From NCBI GenBank assembly GCA_031379365.1, contig JANNFB010000293.1, forward strand, positions 1 through 13,466: a stretch of DNA of 13,466 nucleotides. The letters run 5' to 3'. Position 1 is the stretch's first letter. Each line of letters opens with the position of its first letter. This document shows positions 1 through 6,477 of the stretch, one piece after another. The stretch is from CADEEN01 sp031379365. Lineage in GTDB: Bacteria; Pseudomonadota; Gammaproteobacteria; Burkholderiales; Burkholderiaceae_C. Below the pieces are notes generated by a model. That model was given only the letters and a program-made list of their open reading frames with translations, searched no databases and was not told the DNA's origin. Made by a program: the position numbers and the translations under genes.

Positions 1-56
1 ATGATCACGCCGCTGAAGAACAGCGACACGAGGAACGCAATGGCCAAGCTGAGCAT
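1..56 (-). CDS. Partial N-terminus of a membrane protein, possibly a GT4-type polyprenyl-phosphate sugar-1-phosphate transferase
   Basis: Reading the minus strand from an ATG at 56-54 gives MLSLAIAFLVSLFFSGVI, an uninterrupted hydrophobic run that leaves the window at its left edge. This looks like the first transmembrane helix of a membrane protein. WecA/WbpL/MraY-like enzymes (glycosyltransferase family 4), which load the first sugar phosphate onto undecaprenyl phosphate, often open this way and often sit in such loci. Eighteen residues cannot prove that. An AGG lies about nine bases before the ATG, and the reading frame is closed upstream by an in-frame TGA. The gene would start 58 bases downstream of the toxin gene on the same strand, so it may be co-transcribed with it. 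Reality of a gene start here is moderately likely; the family assignment is a guess from context. Confidence 0.4.
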   Translation of the reverse strand, partial: MLSLAIAFLVSLFFSGVI

Positions 57-114
57 GGCCAGAAGCCTACACCGGCCCCGATTCAGACACCGAGCTATGC
101 CTCAGTGCTTTGGC

Positions 115-492
115 TCAGACGAGCACGACGATGTCGCCGTACTGCACCAGCGCTGCGTCCGCCGTCAAAAGCTTGAGCGGTTCGGCCAGCGCTTGCGCCA
201 CGAGGAGCCGGTCGAATGGGTCGGTGTGATGCGGCGCAAGCCTCGCGACACCCGCAGCATGCGCAGCGCGCACGCCGAGTTCCAGGAATCCGCTGGCAGC
301 AATGGCATCAGTGAGCGCTTGGGGGTCTGCCTCGATCTTGCCGAGCTTGGCCTTGATGGCCACCTCCCAGATCGACGCGGCCGATACGTACACCTGCTCC
401 GCAGCCTCGATCAGGCGACGGGCCGCCGGCTTCAACCGCGGCGACCCCGCAACGGCCCACAGAAAGATGTGCGTGTCGAGTAGCAGGCGCAT
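115..492 (-). CDS. vapC: VapC-like PIN-domain toxin (type II toxin-antitoxin)
   Basis: This 125-residue protein has the length and acidic-residue pattern of a PIN-domain ribonuclease. Asp6 is in LLLDTHIFLW, Glu43 is in SIWEVAIK, Asp91 and Asp94 are in HTDPFDRLLVAQA, and Asp112 is in LLTADAALV. These would hold the Mg or Mn ion that cleaves RNA; VapC proteins usually cut tRNA or rRNA when freed from their antitoxin. The variant resembles the PIN subgroup paired with Phd/YefM antitoxins. The start ATG (492-490) overlaps the antitoxin stop by one base (TGATG), so translation is probably coupled and the two proteins made in balance. All active-site residues are present, so the toxin is probably functional. 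The RNA target cannot be read from the sequence. Confidence 0.9.
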   Translation of the reverse strand: MRLLLDTHIFLWAVAGSPRLKPAARRLIEAAEQVYVSAASIWEVAIKAKLGKIEADPQALTDAIAASGFLELGVRAAHAAGVARLAPHHTDPFDRLLVAQALAEPLKLLTADAALVQYGDIVVLV

Positions 493-728
493 CAGCGACC
501 TTCAAAGCCCGCCAGCACCTCGGCTGGTAGCGGCGTGTCGAAATCTGCCGCGACCCGAACCTTGCCTTTCAGCACGCCGAATGTGATGCGGCGCTTCGGC
601 CCCTCAAGCTGCGTGATGCGCACGAGTGGCTTGCCGTTGCGGCTGACGACCACGTCTTCGCCGGCAGCCGCCTTGTCGACGAGCTGAGACAGCCGGGTTT
701 TGGCGTCGTAGATGTTGACGGTTTCCAC
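492..728 (-). CDS. Phd/YefM-family antitoxin partner of the PIN toxin
   Basis: The 78-residue product begins METVNIYDAKTRLSQLVDKA and continues with GEDVVVSRNGKPLVRI, the typical Phd/YefM N-terminal fold, a DNA-binding dimer that represses its own operon. The C-terminal third (about residues 48-78, FGVLKGKVRVAADFDTPLP) is the part expected to wrap and inhibit the toxin. The ending PLPAEVLAGFEGR is common for antitoxins of PIN toxins. The start is a GTG at 728-726, supported by a strong GGAGG Shine-Dalgarno at 740-736 with seven bases between. It is the first gene of the pair and overlaps the toxin gene by one base. It may be annotated as vapB in other genomes, although its fold is Phd/YefM rather than AbrB. 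Confidence 0.9.
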   Translation of the reverse strand: METVNIYDAKTRLSQLVDKAAAGEDVVVSRNGKPLVRITQLEGPKRRITFGVLKGKVRVAADFDTPLPAEVLAGFEGR

Positions 729-748
729 GTGGGCACCTCCAGCAAGTT

Positions 749-787
749 GACTAAGTCTAGTCTAGCGCTGGCTGGGTTGCTAACCAA
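749..787 (-). promoter_or_regulatory. Candidate promoter and operator of the toxin-antitoxin operon
   Basis: On the minus strand TTGGTT (787-782) and TAGACT (764-759) are separated by 17 bases and resemble -35 and -10 boxes (three and four matches of six). An inverted repeat, GACTA-AGTC-TAGTC, at 749-762 covers the -10 box and the expected transcription start. That is where an autoregulating Phd/YefM antitoxin normally binds. The GGAGG ribosome-binding site of the antitoxin follows at 740-736. The match is plausible but weak, and no experiment is implied. Confidence 0.35.
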
Positions 788-810
788 TCCGTTTCCACTT
801 CAGCGCGCGG

Positions 811-832
811 GCCTGTTCATAAAATGACAGGC
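811..832. repeat. Short hairpin-forming inverted repeat upstream of the dehydratase gene
   Basis: The arms GCCTGT and ACAGGC, followed inward by CAT and ATG, form a nine-pair stem with one unpaired T and a three-base AAA loop. It lies in the 252-base gap between the divergent antitoxin and dehydratase genes. No T-run follows on either strand, so it is not an obvious intrinsic terminator. It contains TAAAAT (820-825), a good -10 look-alike for plus-strand transcription, but no convincing -35 box precedes it. A regulator-binding site, or a hairpin early in the 5' leader, are both possible. Nothing else recognisable was seen between 788 and 980. Confidence 0.3.
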
Positions 833-980
833 AGCCAACGCAAGTTCGGAGAAAACCGGCCCGGTGCCGTTTGAACTCGACAAGTTCGTTGGGTGGCCCA
901 TTTGGCCCCGCGCGTGAAATTTCTGTATCCCCTACCGCTTCCCGCTACGCCAAGGCGAGGAACGCCCGCTCGAATGCCCG

Positions 981-2009
981 ATGATCCACCCCGTGCTCGC
1001 AATCCCTGACCCCACCCCCCCGCCCGCCAAGCGCCGCGCCCTCATCTGCGGCGTGGCCGGGCAAGACGGCGCCTACCTGGCCCAGCTGCTGCTGGGCAAG
1101 GGCTATGAAGTCATCGGCACCTCGCGCGACGCCACGGTGGCCAACACCGCCGGGCTCGAAGCCCTGGGCATCCGCCCGCAGGTGCGCGTGGTGTCGATGG
1201 CGCCGAACGACTTTCGCAGCGTGCTGCAAACCATCACCCGCAGCGCGCCCGACGAGGTTTACAACCTGGCCGGGCAAAGCTCGGTGGGCCTGTCTTTCGA
1301 GCAACCGGTGGAAGCCATCGAGAGCATCTCGCTCGGCACGCTGAACCTGCTCGAAGCCATCCGCTTCGTCGACCGGCCAGTGCGCTTTTACAGCGCCGGC
1401 TCGAGCGAATGCTTCGGTGACACCGGCACCACCCCCGCCTCGGAGGCCACCGCCTTCCGCCCGCGCAGCCCCTATGCCGTGGCCAAGGCATGCGCCCACA
1501 ACCTTGTGGCCAACTACCGCGAGGCGTACCGCATGCACGCCTGCACCGGCATTTTGTTCAACCACGAATCGCCCTTGCGCCCAGAGCGCTTCGTGACGCA
1601 GAAGATCGTGCGCGGCGCAGCCCGCATTGCCGCGGTCAACGGCGGCAAATTGACGCTCGGCAACCTCGACATCCACCGTGACTGGGGCTGGGCGCCCGAG
1701 TACGTGGACGCCATGTGGCGCATGCTGCAGCAGGACGCGCCGACCGATCTGGTCATCGCCACCGGGCGCTCGGTGTCGCTGGAGTACTTCGTCGCCGCGG
1801 CCTTCAGCGCCTTTGGGCTGGATTGGCGCCAGCACGTGCAGCAAGACACCGCGCTGCTGCGGCCGTCTGACATCCAGTACGGATCTGCTGACACGGCGCT
1901 GGCCAAGCAGCGGCTGGGTTGGGTGGCGACGATGGATGTGGACCGTGTGGTGGCGGAGATGTGCCGGGCGGCAGCGGCCGGATTCCGTAGCGCCGCAGCA
2001 GAGCGATAG
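981..2009 (+). CDS. gmd: GDP-mannose 4,6-dehydratase family protein
   Basis: This 342-residue extended SDR enzyme matches the GDP-mannose 4,6-dehydratase family, which makes GDP-4-keto-6-deoxy-D-mannose, the precursor of GDP-linked 6-deoxysugars. The Rossmann motif GVAGQDG is at residues 24-30, NLAGQSSVG at 95-103 and the catalytic Ser141-Ser142-Glu143. Ser141 stands where the E. coli enzyme has Thr. Tyr165 and Lys169 are in SPYAVAK. The substrate-binding signature ILFNHESP and the block GNLDIHRDWGWAPEYVDAM, both diagnostic of Gmd, follow. It is somewhat shorter than the usual 350-370 residues, and GTSRDA replaces the usual Arg-Arg loop after the second strand, so it belongs to a divergent Gmd subgroup. 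About 17 proline-rich N-terminal residues precede the fold. No good ribosome-binding site precedes the ATG. It opens the plus-strand unit; the flippase starts 86 bases after its stop. The gene is very GC-rich. Confidence 0.85.
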   Translation: MIHPVLAIPDPTPPPAKRRALICGVAGQDGAYLAQLLLGKGYEVIGTSRDATVANTAGLEALGIRPQVRVVSMAPNDFRSVLQTITRSAPDEVYNLAGQSSVGLSFEQPVEAIESISLGTLNLLEAIRFVDRPVRFYSAGSSECFGDTGTTPASEATAFRPRSPYAVAKACAHNLVANYREAYRMHACTGILFNHESPLRPERFVTQKIVRGAARIAAVNGGKLTLGNLDIHRDWGWAPEYVDAMWRMLQQDAPTDLVIATGRSVSLEYFVAAAFSAFGLDWRQHVQQDTALLRPSDIQYGSADTALAKQRLGWVATMDVDRVVAEMCRAAAAGFRSAAAER

Positions 2010-2095
2010 ACGCCTGCTGTACCTATGGCGCATACCGCATTTGCGCCTTCGTGCGCTCTCCCCTGATCAGTAAGAACGGCGGACCGCTGGATCAC

Positions 2096-3586
2096 GTGAG
2101 CATTCCTCGAAACCTTGCCTTCGGCCTGACAGCGTCGATCTGGTCCGCGTTGATCGGACTAGCGGTCGTGCCGATCTACCTCAAATCGCTGGGTGTGGAA
2201 GCTTATGGCTTGATCGGCGTCTACTCGTCGGCGGCAGCGCTGTTCTCCTTGCTGGACTTTGGTCTAGCCCCGGCGATCAACCGGGAGGTCGCGCGCAGCA
2301 CAGCACAGGGCAATATGCACCCGGCCCGCGAGCTTCTGCACACCCTTGCTGTTGTGTACTGGTCAATGGCTTTCGCCATCATGGCCTTGATGATGATCGT
2401 GGCACCAGTGGTTGCCAAAGCATGGCTGAACACGCGACACCTTCCCGAGACGACGATCACAACCTCGCTCATGTTGATCGGGTTGGCAATAGCGTGCCGA
2501 TGGCCGCATAGCCTGTACGTTGGTGCTCTGATTGGGGCAGAACGGCTAGCCTTGGTAAGTGTAATTTCGATGTTTATGTCGTTACTGGGCAGTGGCGGCG
2601 CCGTTGCAGTACTTGTCTGGATAACGCCAGACATTGAGGCATTCTTTCTTTGGCAGTGTGTCGTCGGAATGGTCCACGTTGTCGTGCTGCGAGCTGCCGC
2701 ATGGCGGGTGCTTGGCAGAGGGGCCTCGCGCGGATTCTCGACGGATGCGTTGCGAGGAATCTGGCGGTTTTCTGCTGGCTCGAGTGGCGTGGCAGTGACC
2801 GCTCTGTTGCTCACCCAGATCGACAAAGTAATCCTATCCGGAGTTTTGAGCCTGGCTGCGTTTGGCGAATACACCCTGGCCACTGTCGTCGTTTCCGCTA
2901 TTTACCTTGCCGTCAACCCCGTATTCAACGTGATCTACCCGCGCTTTACGATGCTCGTTGCTTCGCGGGACGAAGTCACACTCCAGTCTCTGTATCGAAT
3001 CGGCACGCAGGTGTTCGCAGCGACGCTGTTCCCTGTGTGCATGGTCATTGCCGTGTTTTCGGAAGAGATCGTGGCTGTCTGGACGGGCAGCCGGGAGATT
3101 GCAGGTCGCATTTCCTTGGTTGTTGCGTTGCTCGCGGCGGGCAGCGCCCTTCACAGTGTTATGTACTTCCCTTATGCGTTGCAACTCGCCTACGGCCTAC
3201 CGCGAATGCCACTCCAAATCAACCTGCTTCTCCTTGCGATCGCCGTGCCGGCAATTGCAGTTCTCTCTTGGCTTCATGGTGCGATTGGCGGCGCGGCGGC
3301 GTGGTTCCTGCTATTCACGGTCTATCTTCTGCTGGGGGCTTGGATGACTCATCGCGTGTTGCTAGTTGGTCTCGGCGCAAAGTGGTTGCTAGTCGATGTG
3401 GGTAGGCCGCTTGCGATCGCACTTTCCGCAGGCATCGTTGGCCGGATTGCTCTGAATAGCTGGCATCTCAGTAGCTTCGGGGCATGCGCGGTGGCAGTCG
3501 TGTTGGTGGTTGCATGCTGGGGCGCGTCATGGTTAATCGCGCCGCGAGGTACGCTAACAGGGCTGCTGCGGCTCTTGCGCACATAG
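2096..3586 (+). CDS. wzx: Wzx-type oligosaccharide flippase (MOP superfamily)
   Basis: The product is a long hydrophobic protein with repeated membrane helices along its length. It opens with SIPRNLAFGLTASIWSALIG, followed by VPIYLKSLGVEAYGLIG and the conserved SLLDFGLAPAINREVAR. That N-terminal pattern is typical of polysaccharide/oligosaccharide flippases, which move lipid-linked glycan units from the cytoplasmic to the periplasmic face. About 496 residues is normal for the family. I place the start at GTG 2096, because it sits just before the conserved N-terminus. A GTG at 2051 would add 15 residues without family character, and neither has a strong ribosome-binding site. The FkbM gene follows after 11 bases. 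Local GC is clearly lower than in the dehydratase gene before it. The specific glycan cannot be read from the sequence. Confidence 0.88.
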   Translation: MSIPRNLAFGLTASIWSALIGLAVVPIYLKSLGVEAYGLIGVYSSAAALFSLLDFGLAPAINREVARSTAQGNMHPARELLHTLAVVYWSMAFAIMALMMIVAPVVAKAWLNTRHLPETTITTSLMLIGLAIACRWPHSLYVGALIGAERLALVSVISMFMSLLGSGGAVAVLVWITPDIEAFFLWQCVVGMVHVVVLRAAAWRVLGRGASRGFSTDALRGIWRFSAGSSGVAVTALLLTQIDKVILSGVLSLAAFGEYTLATVVVSAIYLAVNPVFNVIYPRFTMLVASRDEVTLQSLYRIGTQVFAATLFPVCMVIAVFSEEIVAVWTGSREIAGRISLVVALLAAGSALHSVMYFPYALQLAYGLPRMPLQINLLLLAIAVPAIAVLSWLHGAIGGAAAWFLLFTVYLLLGAWMTHRVLLVGLGAKWLLVDVGRPLAIALSAGIVGRIALNSWHLSSFGACAVAVVLVVACWGASWLIAPRGTLTGLLRLLRT

Positions 3587-3591
3587 GGAGG
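3587..3591 (+). promoter_or_regulatory. Ribosome-binding site that fixes the FkbM start
   Basis: GGAGG begins one base after the flippase stop codon and lies six bases before GTG 3598. It decides the start of the methyltransferase: upstream ATGs at 3484, 3514 and 3529 lie inside the flippase gene and lack such a site. Confidence 0.7.
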
Positions 3592-3597
3592 GGTTAC

Positions 3598-4353
3598 GTG
3601 GACGGGAACCGTTTCCATTCCCAGTTTGGCGAGGATCGCCTACTGGCGAGAGTGTTTGAGGGCGTCGACGATGGTTTATGCGTCGAGGTCGGTGCCAACG
3701 ATGGCGTCCACGATAGCAATACACTCTATTTTGAGAGGCTGGGATGGGGTTGCATCCTCGTTGAACCCAACCCGCAACTGTGCGCTCAGATTCGCAGGCA
3801 TCGAACCGGGCGACTGTTTGAGTGCGCCGTGTCGTCCGTTTGTGGGTCTGCCGTGCTCAACATCGCGGAGGGCCCGGGAAGGGCGCACGGCGTATCAGCG
3901 CTCGGGGAGGCTGTGTCTGCTGGCAGAAGGATTGCATCCTTCGGATTCGAGTCGCGCCCGATTCGAGTTGCGACTCGAACGCTCGACGATATTCTGGAAG
4001 AGGCCAATATCGACAAGCCTTTGAACTTCGTGTCTATCGACGTCGAGGGCCACGAGCTTGCTGTCCTTCAAGCCTTTTCGCTCGAAAGATGGCGACCAAC
4101 GATATTGCTCATAGAAGACAACTCCAATTTCGAAGATGGAGCGGTGCGCGCGCACCTCAGCAGGTATGGGTACGTGCCATTCATGAGGACAGGCGTGAAT
4201 GACTGGTATGCCCATCGCGGCAATGCGTACCTAGTAAGTGCGAAGGCAACCACCGCCTGGCGATGGGCATCGTTTAGAGCACGCATCCGATCTCAGGCGC
4301 GACGGATTCCCGGCCTGAAGCGCGCTGTCCAGTGGCTGCGGAGTGCGAAATGA
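3598..4353 (+). CDS. FkbM family SAM-dependent methyltransferase
   Basis: From GTG 3598 the protein is 251 residues and starts MDGNRFHSQFGEDRLL, a usual beginning for FkbM-type enzymes. The SAM-binding loop VEVGANDG is at residues 29-36 and the acidic strand end EPNP at 56-59. The family signature SIDVEGHE is at 146-153, followed by LLIEDN. FkbM proteins O-methylate hydroxyls, often on sugars or polyketides. In glycan loci they are usually taken to cap or decorate the glycan; the acceptor here is unknown. The longer reading from 3484 or 3529 would overlap the flippase and is disfavoured because of the GGAGG at 3587-3591. The stop overlaps the next gene's ATG (ATGA at 4350-4353), so the two are almost certainly co-translated. 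The C-terminal tail, about 40 residues rich in Arg, Trp and Lys, could touch the membrane. Confidence 0.88.
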   Translation: MDGNRFHSQFGEDRLLARVFEGVDDGLCVEVGANDGVHDSNTLYFERLGWGCILVEPNPQLCAQIRRHRTGRLFECAVSSVCGSAVLNIAEGPGRAHGVSALGEAVSAGRRIASFGFESRPIRVATRTLDDILEEANIDKPLNFVSIDVEGHELAVLQAFSLERWRPTILLIEDNSNFEDGAVRAHLSRYGYVPFMRTGVNDWYAHRGNAYLVSAKATTAWRWASFRARIRSQARRIPGLKRAVQWLRSAK

Positions 4354-5402
4354 CGGATACCGCCGCCCTCACTACGCTGAGGGCACCTGTTCTTTCTGTT
4401 TGCATCCCAACATACAACTTTGGTCGGTTTATCCGCGAGACGCTGCTTAGCGTGCTTACGCAGAACGCACCGGGGGTGGAGGTCGTCGTACTGGACAGCG
4501 CATCGACCGACGACACCGCCTTGATCGTCGCGAGCCTTCAGTCACTCTACCCTGCGCTTCGCTACGAACGCGCTGATCAGCGGCGCGGTATCGATCGAGA
4601 TATGGCGCGTGTCGTTGACCTAGCGCGTGGTACCTACTGCTGGCTGTTCAGCGCAGACGACGTGATGGTGAGCGGCGCAATCGAACGGGTGCTGGCCGAG
4701 TTGGTGACGCAGGACGACCTCTACCTTTGCATGCACAGCAACCACACTTTGTCGATGGATTTGACCGATGTAAGCCACCCTGTTTTGCGAAGCACCGGTC
4801 CGGCGCGTTTCGAGCTGTCTGACCCCACCGACCAGTTGGCCTACTTTCGGCTAGCGGAAACCACGGAAGCCTTTTTCAGCTTCATGGGTTCGATCATTGT
4901 TAGGCGCGCGAAGTGGCAATCGGTTGTCCTCAATGAGCACTTTGTGGGTAGCTGCTGGGCGCATGTCGCTCGCGTCTTCGAAGTGATGCCACGCGGCCTA
5001 TCTGTTCGCTTTCTCGCCGTTGTTCTGTTGGGGCGGCGCGGCGGCAACGACTCTTTTGCAGACAACGGTGTGATCCGCAGATACGCATTGGCAATAGACG
5101 GCTATCGACGCATCGCAGCCTACTTCTGGGGCGACCAGAGTGAACAGGCAGCCCATGTACGGCGAGTACTGCGCAATGAGTTCCCGTTACGAGTGCTGTT
5201 GAGTGCAAAGGCACTTTGCGGTGCACACCAAGCTGTGGAGGACAAGGTCCTGCTTGATGGATTGGTCGACAGCCTATACCTTGGCACTGGACTTTTAGGT
5301 GCAGCACATCGGCTGATGTATCGCGCGTTCCCGGTTGGTTTGCACAGGCCCCTGCGGGCCCTATATCGGCTGTCGCAGCTAGGCCGGCGCCCCACGGGTT
5401 AA
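4350..5402 (+). CDS. Family 2 glycosyltransferase (first of two related copies)
   Basis: This 350-residue protein carries a GT-A fold: SVCIPTYN at residues 16-23, VVLDSASTDDT at 46-56 and the metal- and nucleotide-sugar-binding region YCWLFSADDVM at 96-106. The segment RGIDRDMARVVDLA just before the acidic motif is shared in spirit with the next gene. It also resembles family 2 enzymes often labelled abequosyltransferase-like, but the donor sugar cannot be deduced. It should act at the cytoplasmic membrane face, adding one sugar to the lipid-linked glycan. The start is ATG 4350, in a four-base overlap with the FkbM stop and with GGAG six bases upstream. A GTG at 4332 gives a longer frame but no site. 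The acidic motif is S-A-D-D here, against T-D-D-D in the neighbour. Confidence 0.88.
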   Translation: MTDTAALTTLRAPVLSVCIPTYNFGRFIRETLLSVLTQNAPGVEVVVLDSASTDDTALIVASLQSLYPALRYERADQRRGIDRDMARVVDLARGTYCWLFSADDVMVSGAIERVLAELVTQDDLYLCMHSNHTLSMDLTDVSHPVLRSTGPARFELSDPTDQLAYFRLAETTEAFFSFMGSIIVRRAKWQSVVLNEHFVGSCWAHVARVFEVMPRGLSVRFLAVVLLGRRGGNDSFADNGVIRRYALAIDGYRRIAAYFWGDQSEQAAHVRRVLRNEFPLRVLLSAKALCGAHQAVEDKVLLDGLVDSLYLGTGLLGAAHRLMYRAFPVGLHRPLRALYRLSQLGRRPTG

Positions 5403-5416
5403 TTGACCGGTCAATT
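5401..5416. repeat. Perfect 16-base palindrome between the two glycosyltransferase genes
   Basis: AATTGACCGGTCAATT reads the same on both strands. It begins inside the TAA stop (5400-5402) of the first glycosyltransferase gene and ends two bases before ATG 5418 and sixteen bases before ATG 5433. It has no loop or T-run, so it is not an intrinsic terminator. It could be a binding site for a dimeric protein, a small cruciform, or chance. Confidence 0.6.
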
Positions 5417-5432
5417 GATGCAGGACCCTGCC

Positions 5433-6470
5433 ATGTACGAGACCGGGAACCCGAAGCTTTCCATCTGCATTGCGACCTACAACAGGGGCGCCTTTATTGC
5501 CCAGACGCTGGAATCGATCATTTCGCAGCTTGATCCGCAGGTTGAGCTCCTCGTGGTTGACGGGGCTTCTCCCGACAACACGGCGTCTGTGGTGGAGCAC
5601 TACCTTCTGCCGGGCCGGCCGTTCCGCTATGTGCGGGAGGCCGTGAACTCTGGGGTCGATGGCGACTATGACAAAGCAGTTGGCTACGCGACAGGAGAGT
5701 ATTGCTGGCTAATGACCGACGATGATGTGCTCGAGCCGGGTGCGGTCGACCGCGTGCTGCAAGCGCTAGCTCATAGCCCTGAGCTGGTGGTAGTAAACGC
5801 GCGGACGTGCGACGCAGACCTGAACAAGATGTTGAATGAGCGACTCATCGACATTCACGAGGACCGAGTTTTCAACAACGACACGCCAAGCGTTTTCACC
5901 CTGGCTGCCGGTTACCTGTCGTTCATCGGTGGCGTCGTAGTACGCAGAGACCTGTGGATTCGGCGTGAACGCACGCGCTATTACGGCTCACTGTTCATCC
6001 ACTTGGGTGTGCTGTTCCAGGCACCGCTCCAAGGGCGGGTCGAGGTGATTGCCAAGCCCTTGATCTCGATTCGATATGGCAACGCGATGTGGAGCGCGCG
6101 CGGATTTGAGATCTGGATGTTCAAGTGGCCAAATCTGATCTGGGGCTTTGACGTGGTGTCGGATGAGGTGAAGCTAAGAGTCGTTCGCCGCGAGCCCTGG
6201 CGGAGCCCGCGGCACCTCTTGTTTGGGCGGGCCATCGGCAGCTATGGTCTCGCTGAGTACAGGCGCTTCATCCCGGCCGGCGTCTCACCTGCAATGCGAT
6301 TGCTCGCAAGTGCCATTGCAGTCACGCCGGGGCATTTTGTGAATGCCTTGTGCGGCATCTACTGCCTACTGCGCAAGCCCAACAATCCGGCCACGACATT
6401 CGATCTGGCTCGAAGCAGATTCGCCACTCCGCCTAGCCGTTGGGCCAACAAGGCTCGCCAAGCGGCGTAG
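5433..6470 (+). CDS. Family 2 glycosyltransferase (second of two related copies)
   Basis: The 345-residue product has the GT-A landmarks SICIATYNRG at residues 10-19, LLVVDGASPDNT at 39-50 and GEYCWLMTDDDVL at 88-100, where TDDD is the expected metal-binding site. GVDGDYDKAVGYA (74-86) matches the related segment of the preceding protein, so the two are paralogues of the same subgroup (compare abequosyltransferase-like family 2 enzymes). They probably add successive sugars to the same glycan. I chose ATG 5433 because AGGA lies seven bases upstream. ATG 5418 and a TTG at 5403 are in frame but have no ribosome-binding site and overlap or abut the palindrome. It is the last gene of the plus-strand unit; the convergent SDR gene ends only seven bases away and no terminator hairpin was seen between them. 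Confidence 0.88.
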   Translation: MYETGNPKLSICIATYNRGAFIAQTLESIISQLDPQVELLVVDGASPDNTASVVEHYLLPGRPFRYVREAVNSGVDGDYDKAVGYATGEYCWLMTDDDVLEPGAVDRVLQALAHSPELVVVNARTCDADLNKMLNERLIDIHEDRVFNNDTPSVFTLAAGYLSFIGGVVVRRDLWIRRERTRYYGSLFIHLGVLFQAPLQGRVEVIAKPLISIRYGNAMWSARGFEIWMFKWPNLIWGFDVVSDEVKLRVVRREPWRSPRHLLFGRAIGSYGLAEYRRFIPAGVSPAMRLLASAIAVTPGHFVNALCGIYCLLRKPNNPATTFDLARSRFATPPSRWANKARQAA

Positions 6471-6477
6471 GGCAGGG

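Noticed and set aside
1..483. 160-codon plus-strand frame
   Set aside because: It is the shadow of the PIN toxin gene on the other strand and shows no protein-like composition.
945..2033. Long 362-codon minus-strand open frame opposite the dehydratase gene
   Set aside because: Its translation is rich in Arg, His and Gly without domain character, and it is the exact shadow of a gene with clear Gmd motifs. GC-rich codons keep the opposite frame open.
2051..2095. Upstream GTG start for the flippase
   Set aside because: It adds 15 residues that lack flippase character and has no ribosome-binding site. The conserved N-terminus begins right at GTG 2096.
3484..3597. Upstream ATG starts for the FkbM methyltransferase
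   Set aside because: They lie within the flippase gene, while GTG 3598 follows a strong GGAGG and gives the normal FkbM N-terminus.
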